A DNA stretch of 64,000 nt from the NCBI GenBank assembly GCA_025531455.1, contig JAMYHL010000001.1, positions 1,240,001 to 1,304,000 of the forward strand, read 5' to 3'. How positions within the stretch are numbered: the stretch's first letter is position 1; the number at the start of each line of letters is the position of its first letter. Made by a program: the position numbers and the translations under genes. This stretch comes from Apiotrichum sp. Y4204. Lineage: Eukaryota > Basidiomycota > Tremellomycetes > Trichosporonales > Trichosporonaceae. Positions 1-9,707 of the stretch are shown piece by piece. The notes beneath the pieces were generated by a model. The model did no database searches and had not been told where the DNA came from. It was given only the letters and a program-made list of their open reading frames with translations.

Positions 1-307
1 TATGACGAGCGCGCTTCGGTTTATGGACTCCACGGTATTCGGACATCAACAGTAGAACCCCGCCTCGGAGGGCTTGGAGCTGGATGAATGCCGAGACCTA
101 CATGTCAGTCACTGGACATGTCGTTGCCTGTGGAACCCAGTTGTGAATGATTTATAAAGTGGACTGCGGGGTACGGCTCTCCCGACTGGTCCCAAACGCA
201 CTTACTACTGCCGTCTCGTGGGGCACCTGTACTTAAATCACTGCCCAATTGGACGACATCGGCTCTGAACCTCTCCGGACACAATTCCCGATCGCTCAGC
301 TTCTCCA
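1..307. other. Region upstream of the JEN-type transporter
   Basis: This stretch lies 5' of the transporter start codon at 308 and would hold its promoter and 5' untranslated region. I see no TATA-like box, RNA gene or repeat that I can support. The open frames in it are short and overlap the transporter in other frames. Confidence 0.5.
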
Positions 308-2068
308 ATGGACGAAAAGGACAAGGGCACTGCGGTGCACCACGACCATCGCCCCGAACACGTCCACCACGAGAACAACTATGAGTTTCACAACAACATT
401 GAAGAGTACGGCGGCGACCGTGGCTTTTGGGGCAACGTCAGATGGCAACTGGAGACGTGGCACGCCGGCCGCGGCGACCGCAGCATTGCGGCGAGCATCA
501 TCCCCTGGCCGACGCAAGCTCTGCAGCACGACGACCTGCCCCGCAACCCGCTCAAGCTTCTCAGCCGCCTCAGCTTTCTCGGATGGGCGTCCTTCTTCTG
601 TGGCTGGCTGTGCTGGATGTGTGATGGGTAGGCTGCGTTTCAGATAATAATCACTGACTGTAGATACGACTACTTCTCCGTGCCCATTACCGAGACGGAC
701 CTCGAGAAGTACTTCAACCGTCCCGCCAAGGACATTACCTGGGCAATGACTGTCACCACCTTGTGCCGCGTCGTCGGTGCCATCGGTTTTGGGTGAGTTG
801 ACAAGGTAGACAGTCAACCTGAGTACTCACACCCACAGTCTTCTGTCTGACCGATACGGCCGTCGGTACACGTTGACTCTGAACATGACCCTCATTATGG
901 TGTTCGAACTTGCCTCGGGGTTCGTCAAGACCTACCCTCAGTTCCTCGCTCTCCGCGCCGTCTTTGGTATGATCATGGGTGGGACCTGGCCCTTAGCAGT
1001 TGCCACGTAAGTCCTCATTCTCGGGTAGAGACTGACCCCAGGGCTCTGGAGAACGTCCCCGTCGAGGCCCGTGGGTTTGTTTCCGGCCTGGTGCAACAAG
1101 GCTACGCGATAGGAAACATGTTGACCGCGGTTATCGCCATGACCGTCGGTCACACGAGCCCGCACGGCTGGCGAACATTGTTCTGGTTCGGTGCCGGCTT
1201 CTCCGCGTTAGCTGCCTTTGTGCGGTTTATCGTCCCCGAGTCCAAACTCTTTGTCGAGGCTCAAAAACAGGCAAAAGAGGAAGGCATGACGGACAAGGAG
1301 GCGGCCAGGCACATGCTCACCGAGACGCGCAAGATGATCAAGACCAACTGGATCCGCTGCGTCTGGTGTGTCCTCGTCATGGCTGGCTTCTGCTTTCTAG
1401 CTCATGCCTCACAAGACCTTTACGCCACTTCGTTACGGAAGACGAAGGGCCTCTCGGCCGTCCAGGCCTCCAAGATTGTCATCATATCAAACTGCGGCGC
1501 CGTCGTGGGTGGTCTTCTCGGCGGCAACGCGTCGCAGTACTTTGGCCGTCGCTTTGCTATCATCCTCTCGATCATCTGGACGGGCGCCTTCATCCCACTC
1601 TGGGTCATCCCCAAATCGTTCTCCGGACTGGCCGTTGGCGGCTTCTTCATGCAGTGGGGGGTGCAGAGCGCCTGGGGAATCGTCCCCGTCTACCTGAGTG
1701 AGGTCTCCCCACCAGCATTCAGGGCCCTCTTTCTCGGCCTGTTCTACCAGCTGGGCAACATGGCATCAGGCGCGTCGGGCCAGATCGAGGCCGTCGTTGG
1801 TGAACACGTCAAGCTGAAAGGCACGATCATTCCGGACTACGCGAAGATCCAGGCCGTGTTCGTCGGCATCGTTCTTGGCTGCCTGCTCATCTGCGTCCTG
1901 CTCGGACCTGAGGCGCAAAACTCGCACTTTGAGAAGGGCAAGGTTGCGTTCCAGAAGGGCGCTGGCGAGGTTGTGGCTGCCCAGCTTGTGGACGAGGATG
2001 AGTTTCACCACGGCCGTCATGGACACCACCATGGACACGAGAAGGAGCGCGAGCGGTCAGAGGTGTAA
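308..2068 (+). CDS. JEN1: JEN-type monocarboxylate/proton symporter (MFS, SHS family)
   Basis: Predicted plasma-membrane transporter for lactate, pyruvate or related carboxylates, cotransported with protons. Exons by splice signals and phase: 308..627, 664..792, 839..1006, 1042..2068, giving 547 residues, a normal length for the family. The soluble N-terminus is His-rich and hydrophilic. The first half carries the MFS loop LLSDRYGRRYTL; the second half carries the parallel GNASQYFGRRFA, and about twelve hydrophobic segments can be counted. The family signature before mid-protein TM7 reads CFLAHASQDLYAT: the H, S, Q, D and final T of the JEN motif are kept, but the leading Asn is Cys and the Ser/Thr before His is Ala. 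The C-terminus is His-rich (HHGRHGHHHGHE). JEN genes are typically glucose-repressed; I see no site proving it here. The family call is strong; the substrate is inferred. Confidence 0.88.
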
Positions 2069-2237
2069 GTGCCAACCCTGTGGGACGTTGGAGGGAGTAG
2101 GACGTTGATAGGACGTTGTATTGTTGTAGCAGGTCATGCGGTAATATGCATGGGAGCAGCTTTGGATACATACGTGAATATCATTAGTTATTTTTCTTCA
2201 CACAATTGCAGCTGTGAATGGGCGCATTTTCACTTTA

Positions 2238-2803
2238 CTAGAAGAGCATCACAGTACCTGCCACAATCGCAGCGGCAACACCCGCACCAGACACCTGGAA
2301 CTGGTCCATCGCCAAGCTCGAAGGCGTAGTGGATGGGGCGGCAGCAGATGGGCTAGCCTGGCTGGAGACACTGAAAGTCAGACAACGGGATTGAAGCTTT
2401 CAGCACTTACTTTTGCTTGGGGACGGCCAGGGACTTGATGCCAGCACCACCGGTAGGGTCGCCTTTACCGTTGTCGATGCAGCGCTGCTGGACCTTCTCG
2501 AGCGTGCTTTTGAAACTGGTCCCCGGTTGGTCTTTCTCGATGCAGTTCAGACACCCTTGGTAGGGACCCCATTCGGCGGGCTTCGGTCAGCTGTTGTTCA
2601 GGCCTGGAACTCACCTGGCAGACGGCGAGGCAGTCGGCGCTCTTTTCGTCGGCGACGCACGCCTTGTAGTACTTGTTGAAGTTTGTGCACTCCGAGTTAC
2701 ACGCTTCTGGCATGTTCTGGCGGGCCATGAGCCTCACAGAGTCATCTGCCGAGACGCCAGTGAAAGCCACAAGGGCCAGGAGAGTGGGCAAGAGTGCGAG
2801 CAT
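2238..2803 (-). CDS. Small secreted Cys-rich protein, probably GPI-anchored
   Basis: Exons (minus strand) 2615..2803, 2411..2580 and 2238..2370, separated by introns of 34 and 40 nt, encode 163 residues. I start at the ATG giving MLALLPTLLALVAFTGVSA, a clear signal peptide; the open frame runs further upstream but that extension is polar and lacks this property. The mature part has Cys-containing segments PEACNSECTNFNKYY, CVADEKSADCLAVCQ, YQGCLNCIE and QRCIDNG, then a Ser/Ala/Pro-rich stretch and a hydrophobic end (GAGVAAAIVAGTVMLF), the pattern of a GPI-attachment signal. It resembles the many small cell-surface Cys proteins of basidiomycetes. Function unknown. It is convergent with the upstream transporter, 169 bp apart. 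Confidence 0.75.
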
Positions 2804-3580
2804 GCTGAATCGTGGTATGTGGTGATGGGGTCGGACTGCGCAGAACATGGGGGGTAGAAGTGCCTCATCGGTATGCTTATAACGCAATCGTTAGATGTAT
2901 GGTCCGACAGCGGGTGTGGTTGCCGCCAAGGACCAAGGTCGGTGACTTCGGCCGATAAGAGTTATCTGATAACCTTTGTTCCGGCCCTCGCCCGCTCGGC
3001 GTCACAGATGACCGGCCGAGGATCATGCGAACAAGCTTTGGATCCAGTGCGCGGGAACGCAGCCAAGACACCATGCCGGCTGCACACGACACGGTTCCAC
3101 ATGACCTAGTCGACGAGGCCGCACCATTCGCTGCGATGATTTGTCGAAAGACATCTGGGCTCTGCTCGGCGCTGATTCGTACCATAGATCGGATATGCCC
3201 GCCACCGGTGCCGAGTTGTTCGTTATTGTCTTCATCGGCCGCACAGCACATGTTTGTATAACAACAATCCGTCTGCGGTCTGACTTGGTACGCTTGTTTG
3301 ACCCGATCCGAGGATGGATCGGGCAGCGCATAGGGGAATGGACAGGTGAGCGGAAGGAAAGCATTGTGCTTATGATGCAAAGCGCAGATCCACAAAACAC
3401 GGAAGCCAAAGCTTATGGTCGCAGCGCCATCCTCCTGCTTAATCCCGTACCTCTGAGCGACCTCTCGATCCAGAAGGGATGGGGTATCTTTTGATACTGC
3501 CCAGTGGTTGTAAAGTCTTGTCCACGACGACTTGGTGGCTCTCGAGCACGTGACCTCACTCGAAAATCACCGACCGTGTC
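2804..3580. other. Intergenic region before tRNA-Tyr
   Basis: About 0.78 kb between the start of the small secreted protein and the tRNA. It holds the secreted protein's promoter. Overlapping open frames on both strands show no recognisable protein. I see nothing else here. Confidence 0.5.
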
Positions 3581-3668
3581 CTCTCAATAGCTCAGTTGGT
3601 AGAGCGCCGGACTGTAATTGTTACCTCAGAATATCCGTCGGTCCCCTGTTCGAATCAGGGTTGGGAGA
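3581..3668 (+). tRNA. tRNA-Tyr (anticodon GTA) with a 15-nt intron
   Basis: A cloverleaf can be folded by eye. The acceptor stem pairs CTCTCAA (3581-3587) with TTGGGAG (3661-3667), with discriminator A at 3668. The D arm contains AGCTCAGTTGGTAGAGC. The anticodon GTA is at 3614-3616, and the T arm pairs CCCTG with CAGGG around TTCGAAT. An intron of about 15 nt (3618-3632) sits at the canonical 37/38 position, as in essentially all eukaryotic tRNA-Tyr genes. The outermost anticodon-stem pair would be a C-T mismatch. A T-run at about 3682 is the likely Pol III terminator. Confidence 0.9.
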
Positions 3669-3681
3669 ACGTCGCAAGACA

Positions 3682-3687
3682 GTTTTT
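3682..3687 (+). terminator. Pol III T-run after tRNA-Tyr
   Basis: Six consecutive T residues start about 14 bp after the tRNA-Tyr discriminator base. RNA polymerase III stops at such runs on the coding strand. Confidence 0.65.
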
Positions 3688-3730
3688 TGTTGTTGTTTTG
3701 ATCCACCTGACCACAAGCTCGGAAGCTCGC

Positions 3731-3746
3731 GCGCGCGATCGCGCGC
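3731..3746. repeat. 16-bp perfect GC palindrome
   Basis: GCGCGCGATCGCGCGC reads the same on both strands. It lies about 60 bp past tRNA-Tyr and 200 bp before the end of the F-box-like gene. No function can be assigned. Confidence 0.6.
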
Positions 3747-3945
3747 CTTGTATCCATCATGCATGTCATGTGTCATTTGATCATTTGGACAGCGGTAACT
3801 CAAGCCAACATGTTGAGCATTAGGATGTCTCGCCTTCGCAGGTCTGGCCTTGGTTTCCCGCGATCACAAGCCGTATCAACAGCAACCCAGTACCTTCATT
3901 GATGTCCTTTCCGTCTTTATCCGGCCAGCCTTTCGGCTCTATGCA

Positions 3946-4989
3946 TTAGCGCCTACTCCTAAATAGACTCCTGTCAAGCTCGAGCCGCAGCTCCTCATCC
4001 CCCACCCGGGTGCGGTACGTGTCGAGATCGATGAACTCGATACAGGCCGCAAATTCGTTAATGTCGTGGTTGAGTACTGGAAACACCGCCTCGATTTCGA
4101 CGAGCTCGATCTCTTCGGCAATCTTGCGCCGGACGTTCTCAGACAGGAACACGCGCTCCGAGGACTGGAACGCATGCACTATTGAAAGACGGCGCAGCGG
4201 GCCAAACTTCCACAGCGTAAAGGCGAGAATGTAAATCGGCCAGTGAAACGCGTTACCGAACCCCAGTGGCGTGCGGCGGCAGCACACGCCCTGACAGTCG
4301 TCCGTTGCGGACCCGGCGTCGCCCAGAATCACCACCAGGTCTTCCACGCACGGTGCCAGCTGGTACGACTCGGGATGAATGGAGATGTAGTCTTGGTTCC
4401 AGACGTGCGGGCCCGCCTCGCATAGGAGGTTGATGACCAGTTTGCGCAGGTGCGGGGAGATGACCATCTCCTCGTCCGTTTCGAGAGCAGTGCTGGTGAA
4501 ATGGATATGGCGCCGCACCTCCAGATCCTGGAAGTCAAGCATGGGAGTATCGCCGTCCTCATACGTGCGCAACGTGTCGGGACGTAGTATGCCGCGCGTG
4601 TTGCGGTATCCATATAGGCTTGCTGGTCGGCCAATATCAAGAACGCGCACCAGACTCAGGGAGTGCACGGGCGGATCCTCGTACTCCTCCACATGAAGAG
4701 CTGGTAAGCGTCGCCCTTCAGTAGTCGTGTACTCGACCCACGAGAATCGGTGACGGGCATGAACGTGGCGCATGATCTGGGCGTCGACGCGGTCCTTCAT
4801 CGTGGTGCTCGTTCCGCGAAGACGTAGAAGAGAGTCAAACGGGGCGGCGGCGACGATCTGATCGAAGATGTGCGGGAAGCATTTTGCGTCAATGACGGGT
4901 CCGGGAGGAAGAGTCTCGGTCGACTTTGAATCCGGCTGAAGTGCACGCGAAACCAAAGACGGGATCATCCGAGGTGAGGAGTCGAGCAT
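3946..4989 (-). CDS. F-box-like protein, single exon
   Basis: An intronless gene of 347 residues. I take the ATG at 4989; the frame is open a little further upstream but only from a TTG. The N-terminal part (about residues 35-75) contains FPHIFDQIVAAAPFDSLLRLRGTST and then an Arg/His-rich helix, similar to the degenerate F-box head of the large single-exon F-box-like families in Trichosporonales and other basidiomycetes. The rest has scattered beta/Leu-rich segments (LRKLVINLLCEAG, CVEDLVVILGDAG) compatible with Leu-rich repeats. If it is a true F-box protein it would be a substrate adaptor of an SCF ubiquitin ligase. The canonical LPxE motif is not seen, so the assignment stays tentative. 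Confidence 0.6.
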   Translation of the reverse strand: MLDSSPRMIPSLVSRALQPDSKSTETLPPGPVIDAKCFPHIFDQIVAAAPFDSLLRLRGTSTTMKDRVDAQIMRHVHARHRFSWVEYTTTEGRRLPALHVEEYEDPPVHSLSLVRVLDIGRPASLYGYRNTRGILRPDTLRTYEDGDTPMLDFQDLEVRRHIHFTSTALETDEEMVISPHLRKLVINLLCEAGPHVWNQDYISIHPESYQLAPCVEDLVVILGDAGSATDDCQGVCCRRTPLGFGNAFHWPIYILAFTLWKFGPLRRLSIVHAFQSSERVFLSENVRRKIAEEIELVEIEAVFPVLNHDINEFAACIEFIDLDTYRTRVGDEELRLELDRSLFRSRR

Positions 4990-5400
4990 GGCGGACAAGC
5001 CTGTCGTGAGGAATGTGTTGGCACACTCAGTAAAAGAGCAATTGCAAGTTATGCATGATCACACGATCAGGGCGTCAGCGAGTGTGTGAGGTATAATGGG
5101 GCGTCAGTGTCAGTGGATTGTGATGGTCCGTGCATATCTGAGAAGCACGAGCTCCTCAACCCCATTGGCTTACAACCCTGTCCCCATCAGACCATCCCTC
5201 CATGTCGGTCGTCGTCGGGGGGAGCAATGCACACCGTGCGATTGACACATCACCGGGAATAAACACAGTCTGTGGTGATTGATCCGTATCACATTCACGT
5301 CGCATTTCATGTACGGCTTACTTGTATCGCGATCACTAGGGACAGAGAGTTCAACGTAGCCGTTCGTCGGCTACGAGGGTCCTGATCGGTGTTCCGATGC
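4990..5400. other. Intergenic region between F-box-like gene and YVC1 gene
   Basis: About 0.4 kb upstream of the F-box-like gene and downstream of the channel gene; both are on the minus strand. It should hold the F-box gene promoter and the channel 3' untranslated region. I see no other feature. Confidence 0.5.
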
Positions 5401-7813
5401 CTACTGCATCTTCTTCTCGAGGTCGTCAAGGTTGCGGCGCATGCGGTCAATCTCGCGGAGAATGACAGTGCTCTCAGTGACGGTAGTGTTGGGGAAGACA
5501 CGGACGAGAGTGTCAAAGTCAACCTTCGAGATGGTGCCCGCAGGGTCGTCGCTCTCGGGGTTGATGATCTTAGGGTCCTCATCATCCTCAGGCATGGGCT
5601 CGGCAAAGTAGTCGTGGATCATACCACCACGACGGCCGTGAACGACCTGGGACTCGAAGAAGGCGATCATGCAGAGAGGGATGAAGAAGATGAATGTCAT
5701 CCAAAAGCGGTTGAGCTTGCGGTACTGCTCCTTGGTGAGGAAGAACTCGAAGGGAGCGATGAGGAAGGTTTCAATGAGGTTGAAAGGGGCAGGGTAGACA
5801 AATTGGTCCGGAGCGCGGATCATGTCAATGGTCTTGCCAGCAAAGAACGCAAGGTACTCGTCAACAGCGTTGTCCGAAATCTCCTGGTAGGCAGAGCCGA
5901 ACAGCGCGATGAGGACGTTGACGAGAATGATGGTAGTGAGGAAGTTCCAAGAGTAGTAGATAATGAGGCCAAATGGATAACCGAAGTTCTCCATAGAGGG
6001 GCCGAAGTCGGCCGCACCAAGAAGAGCTTGAATGAGGTTGTTGATGAGGAAGGTGAAACCACCGCCGCCATTACCATCACCATCGCCGTCTCCACCTCCG
6101 GGCTTGTCGTCGTGGTTGCCCTCGCCAGTCTGGCCGTCGGCGGCGTCCAGAGCATAGAGAGACTGAGCAAACCCAATACCCATGACGCCAAGAAGGATGA
6201 AGAAGATGACTGACTCGCGCAGCATGCGGAAGACGACAACTTCGAGCACTCCGACCGTCTGGTATGCCTCGAAGACGGTAATCTGAGAGTCAGAAGCGGC
6301 TTCAGGTTAGTCCACGCACGAGCTTCATCCAGATGAGCGGGGCAGCACACGAGAGCACTTGGAAGGACAGCTTGTGGAGCTTCATGCTGTCATCGGTGCT
6401 GAGGTTGAGCCTCATGCCGGCGACACGGAGCGCAAACGCCGTGATCAGCAAAATGTCCGTGAGGAAGTTGACAACGGTCCAGAAGGTCTGGTAAAGTCAG
6501 AACTAAGCAGAGAATACTACGCACAATCGAGCTAACGAAGCTGGTCGCGAGACGGAAGGTCTTGGTGACTTTGACGGCCTCTGCGGATGTCAGATAGAGG
6601 CCCTCGACCGTCCTCTTCACTAACCTTCGATGAAAAAGGCAAACGTCATGGTGTAAAGTGCCACCTCCCAGGCATCGAACGAGCGCTGGCTATCCCAACC
6701 ATCGAGAGGGCTCAGCACGGACTGGGAGTAGACCAGGAGGTAGAGGAGCCAGATGACGACGCGGAACAACGATTGGTAGCGAGGAACACACAGACGGTCA
6801 GGGTCAAGGTGCGACCAGAACGAGCCGGCACGGTCTGGAGAGATGTGGTAGTCAACATAGTCAATGTCGTCGTTCTCATTGTTTTGCTGGACCCATTCGC
6901 CGCTCCAGAGAGCGTTAACGACCTGTTGGGACTCGTTGCAGGAGAGGAAAATCTGGCAGGTCAGTTGGACACCTTAAAAATGACGCGCTTACCGTGCAGT
7001 GCTGGTCAATGGCGATCTCAAGGGCGCTAGTGGGCGCAGACGCGTCACCGTCGCTCTCGCGGTAGCGGAAGCGAGTGCTCATGACATTTTGAAGACGGGC
7101 ACCGTGAAAAGTACGGAGCATGCGGCGCGCAATGACCTCACAAGCAGTGGCGCGGCAGAGCGTCTCCTCGAAGTCTGTGGGGTTGAGGTATCCCTCACGC
7201 TTGAACATCTGGCGAGCCCGGAGCAAGCTTGACGGGCGTCAGTATTCCATCAGAGCAGGTCCCCAGAATAGAGCAAAAGCTCTGAAGTCGCATTCAGCAC
7301 GTCGGTAGGACGGGCCTAGCGCGAAGTGTATCAACCAAGGAAGAGGGCATGCTGCAACGCTGTCGTTCGCTATCTGCTGCGCAACCGGAGTACCATGGGC
7401 CGAATCCTCAGAGCAAGGTGGGGGAGAGTTTTTTACAGCTCACTGCCATCGCCAGAACTCACCAGAAAGGAACCGCGTCCTCAAAGTCACCACCAGCCTT
7501 GCGGAAGGCGGACACGACTTCGGGGGTGATGATGCTGCTGGTTGCGTCGGAAATGGCATCAAGCTCGACCTCGACAGGCAGAAGACGGGTTGCCATAGCA
7601 CGGACACGCGCTACAAGCTCTGTCACGGAGTTAGCTTCAGAGCTCATCGACAGTCACGATTGCAGGGGTGACACCGAGCTGGGGAAGACTCACTGGAGAC
7701 GGTGTCTGGGCCCGGGTGCAGAGCATCGGGCCCCAGCTCGGGGGCCATTTCGACCACCGACTGTACGTTAGCATACGCCGTTGGTCGCAGAGTATCCTCA
7801 CAGGATCGGGCAT
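5401..7813 (-). CDS. YVC1: YVC1-type vacuolar TRP cation channel
   Basis: Eight exons on the minus strand: 7802..7813, 7694..7760, 7463..7619, 6993..7227, 6625..6952, 6525..6580, 6320..6487 and 5401..6282, encoding 634 residues, typical of fungal Yvc1. The first coding exon is only four codons; an in-frame ATG nearer exon 3 lies inside intron 2 and is not the start. Recognisable parts include the N-terminal ankyrin-like/linker block ending FCLLRARQMFKREGYLNP, a pre-S1 stretch DPDRLCVPRYQSLF, helix S1 near VVIWLLYLLVY, and S5-pore-S6 with the pore helix LINNLIQALLGAADFG. S6 includes NFLTTIILVNVLIALFGSA. The C-terminal tail is acidic and ends in a coiled coil. Yvc1 releases Ca2+ from the vacuole on osmotic or oxidative stress. 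Intron 3 (7228..7462, 235 nt) is unusually long for this window. The luminal loop before the pore carries a Gly/Asp-rich insert. Confidence 0.9.
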
Positions 7814-8519
7814 GATGGATGGCAAGTGGATGGACAAGTGAGAAGGAGAGAGAGGAAGTGAAAAGAGTGGATCTTCTCATTCCGCCCGTGCGGGTCGTTA
7901 ATGACGCCTTTCTCCCTTCTGGCATGCCAACAGCAGCCTGTAGACGCACCATGTTCTGAATTGGAAGCCAAGCCCGTGCCCTTGCCCACACACCGATGCA
8001 TCCTCCTCAGAGTATCATACTTCTGCCCGATCGAGCTGCATATAGCTGCATACCGTCGTATAAAATCACATACATGTGCGTGCACATGTGCGTGCCAAGC
8101 CTGGGCCTCGTTAAGCGCTCATGGGCCCTTCGGAGGTCCTGACCGCGGTGTGGTAATAATAAAAGTCGCTCATAGTCACGCTCGCTTCGGTCCGTTCCAT
8201 CATGACATCACCCCCCATTCACGGATCACGCTAATAAAACAAATTGTACGCGCCTTGTTCCGCGACGCGGATTGGTGTCACACGACCACTTCCACACTTT
8301 CTACACCTCCAGCATCTTGGAGATTGGCTCTTCCGAACGTCTCCATCGAGCAACTCTACGCGTTTTCTCCAACAAGAGGGTTTCGTGTAGCTTGTCTTAG
8401 ATACCCGGGCTTCATGAGATGCATGAGATGCCTCCTGCCGGCTGTGGGCACCAAAGGACTTCGCCCACGTGCCTCAGGGAACACGTCAGGGCCGACGCAT
8501 CCGGATTCCACGTATAAGG
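7814..8519. other. Intergenic region between YVC1 gene and tRNA-Gln
   Basis: About 0.7 kb that should contain the YVC1 promoter. A short GTGCGTGCACATG-type alternating purine/pyrimidine stretch lies near 8075. Nothing else is supported; the open frames on both strands look random. Confidence 0.5.
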
Positions 8520-8612
8520 GGTTCCATCGTATAATGGTTAGTACATAAGATTCTGACTTGCCTTCAACGGTTGGTTGTTCTTGTAATCTGGGTTCGATCC
8601 CCAGTGGGACCT
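8520..8612 (+). tRNA. tRNA-Gln (anticodon CTG) with a 21-nt intron
   Basis: The acceptor stem pairs GGTTCCA (8520-8526) with TGGGACC (8605-8611), discriminator T at 8612. The T arm pairs CTGGG with CCCAG around TTCGATC. The anticodon stem pairs TAAGA with TCTTG, with CTG at 8553-8555. The interruption from about 8557 to 8577 fits an intron at the canonical 37/38 site. The 5' sequence resembles fungal tRNA-Gln genes. A short T-run follows at about 8617. Confidence 0.88.
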
Positions 8613-8920
8613 TACCTTTTGCTTGCTGTTTCTCTTACTCCTCTGAACCGCGAGGGACGTGGCGATATTGCGGACACGCGGACGTTGGGCTGGCGCGCCA
8701 TTCCCCAGTTGGTGTTCAAAGGCGCAGAGACGTGTGAAGTTCAAGGGGATGAGAGGTGGAGTGCTCGATGGTAATATGGTAAGGGGCCGCTCGAACGCTC
8801 CACAGGCATCATATGTAGTGGCATGGATTGTGGGGTAGTGTATGTGTATGTGTGTGTAAGTGTGTATGGGACGGGCATGTGTCCCCCCCTCCCACCAGCT
8901 CGTTGCTCGGCGCTCCGCGT
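8613..8920. other. Intergenic region with a TG-rich microsatellite
   Basis: It lies between tRNA-Gln and the end of the coiled-coil gene. The only structure seen is a TATGTG/TGTGTG-rich run around 8839-8867. Confidence 0.5.
8839..8867. repeat. TG-rich microsatellite
   Basis: An imperfect run of TG and TATG units about 55 bp past the end of the coiled-coil gene on the opposite strand. Simple-sequence repeat without further meaning. Confidence 0.7.
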
Positions 8921-9707
8921 TCAGTTGTGACCGTACTCGCCCTTCCACGCACATTCAAACGGGGTGCGCTCGTGTTCCTGCCACATGGCCCGCATGGCAT
9001 GGAGGCGGATCTCGAGCTCGTGGCTGAGTTTCTTGAAGAAGCGCCAGTCGTCAAACTCGTTGCGCTGGGAATTGTTCGTCTTGAGCGCGTCATCGAGTTC
9101 GGCGAGACGGCCGCTCACGTCGTTCACGCGGTGCTGGTCGCCCTGCCGCTCGGCGACGTTCTTCTCCTGAAGGAACGCCAGCCGCGCGCGGTGCACCGCC
9201 TTGGCGTCGCTCACGAGCTGCGAGAACGAATAGTCGCGCTTCAGCATGCGGAACAGCTTGGCGGCCTTCTCTTCCAACGCCCAGTACTTGAGCTGCTCGC
9301 GTGCAAGCCAGGTATGTGAGTTTGAGCCGTTCTCAAGCGCGTGCGCCAGCGTTTCGGCAGCACTGGGGTTAGCTCGAGTGGCGCAAAGGTGTGGGCGAGC
9401 GTTACATGCTAGTTGCGAATCGTGATTCAAGAAGTGACATGTGCAAAAGCAGTCACACGAGCAACTCGTCGCACACTCACAGCTTCTCGCCGAGCACACA
9501 CTCGAGTGCGGGCCATGGGTCGCCCGGAGTGCTCTGGCCCGACGGAGTCAGGGGGATAAGTTCATCGACGCCCTCGACATGGATGGCGGGCACGGGCTCG
9601 GCATCGGCGTGGCCCATCAGAGTCGGCGAGCCCAGGCCCAGCCCGCAGACCCGGGGAGATCGGTGAGGGGAGGAGGGAACGGGGAGGGACGTCTCGGTTC
9701 CTGTCAT
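8921..9707 (-). CDS. Unknown protein with C-terminal coiled coil
   Basis: Two exons, 9481..9707 and 8921..9362, joined over a 118-nt intron, encode 222 residues. The first 75 residues are Pro/Ser-rich and end ALECVLGEKL, which runs smoothly into AAETLAHALENGSNSHTWL across the splice. The rest is charged and helical: LKYWALEEKAAKLFRMLKRD, a predicted coiled coil around FLQEKNVAERQGDQHRVNDV, and a well-ordered tail with RNEFDDWRFFKKLSHELEIR and MWQEHERTPFECAWKGEYG. I do not recognise the family. No signal peptide or membrane segment is visible, so it is probably cytosolic or nuclear. The gene model is well supported by phase and splice signals; the function is unknown. Confidence 0.7.

Noticed and set aside
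7459..7647. An apparent start (MSSEANS...) for the YVC1 gene
   Set aside because: Its first residues lie inside intron 2. The upstream exons ending in PGPDTVS splice in phase to the Leu-Val-Ala-Arg-Val segment and give a better N-terminus.
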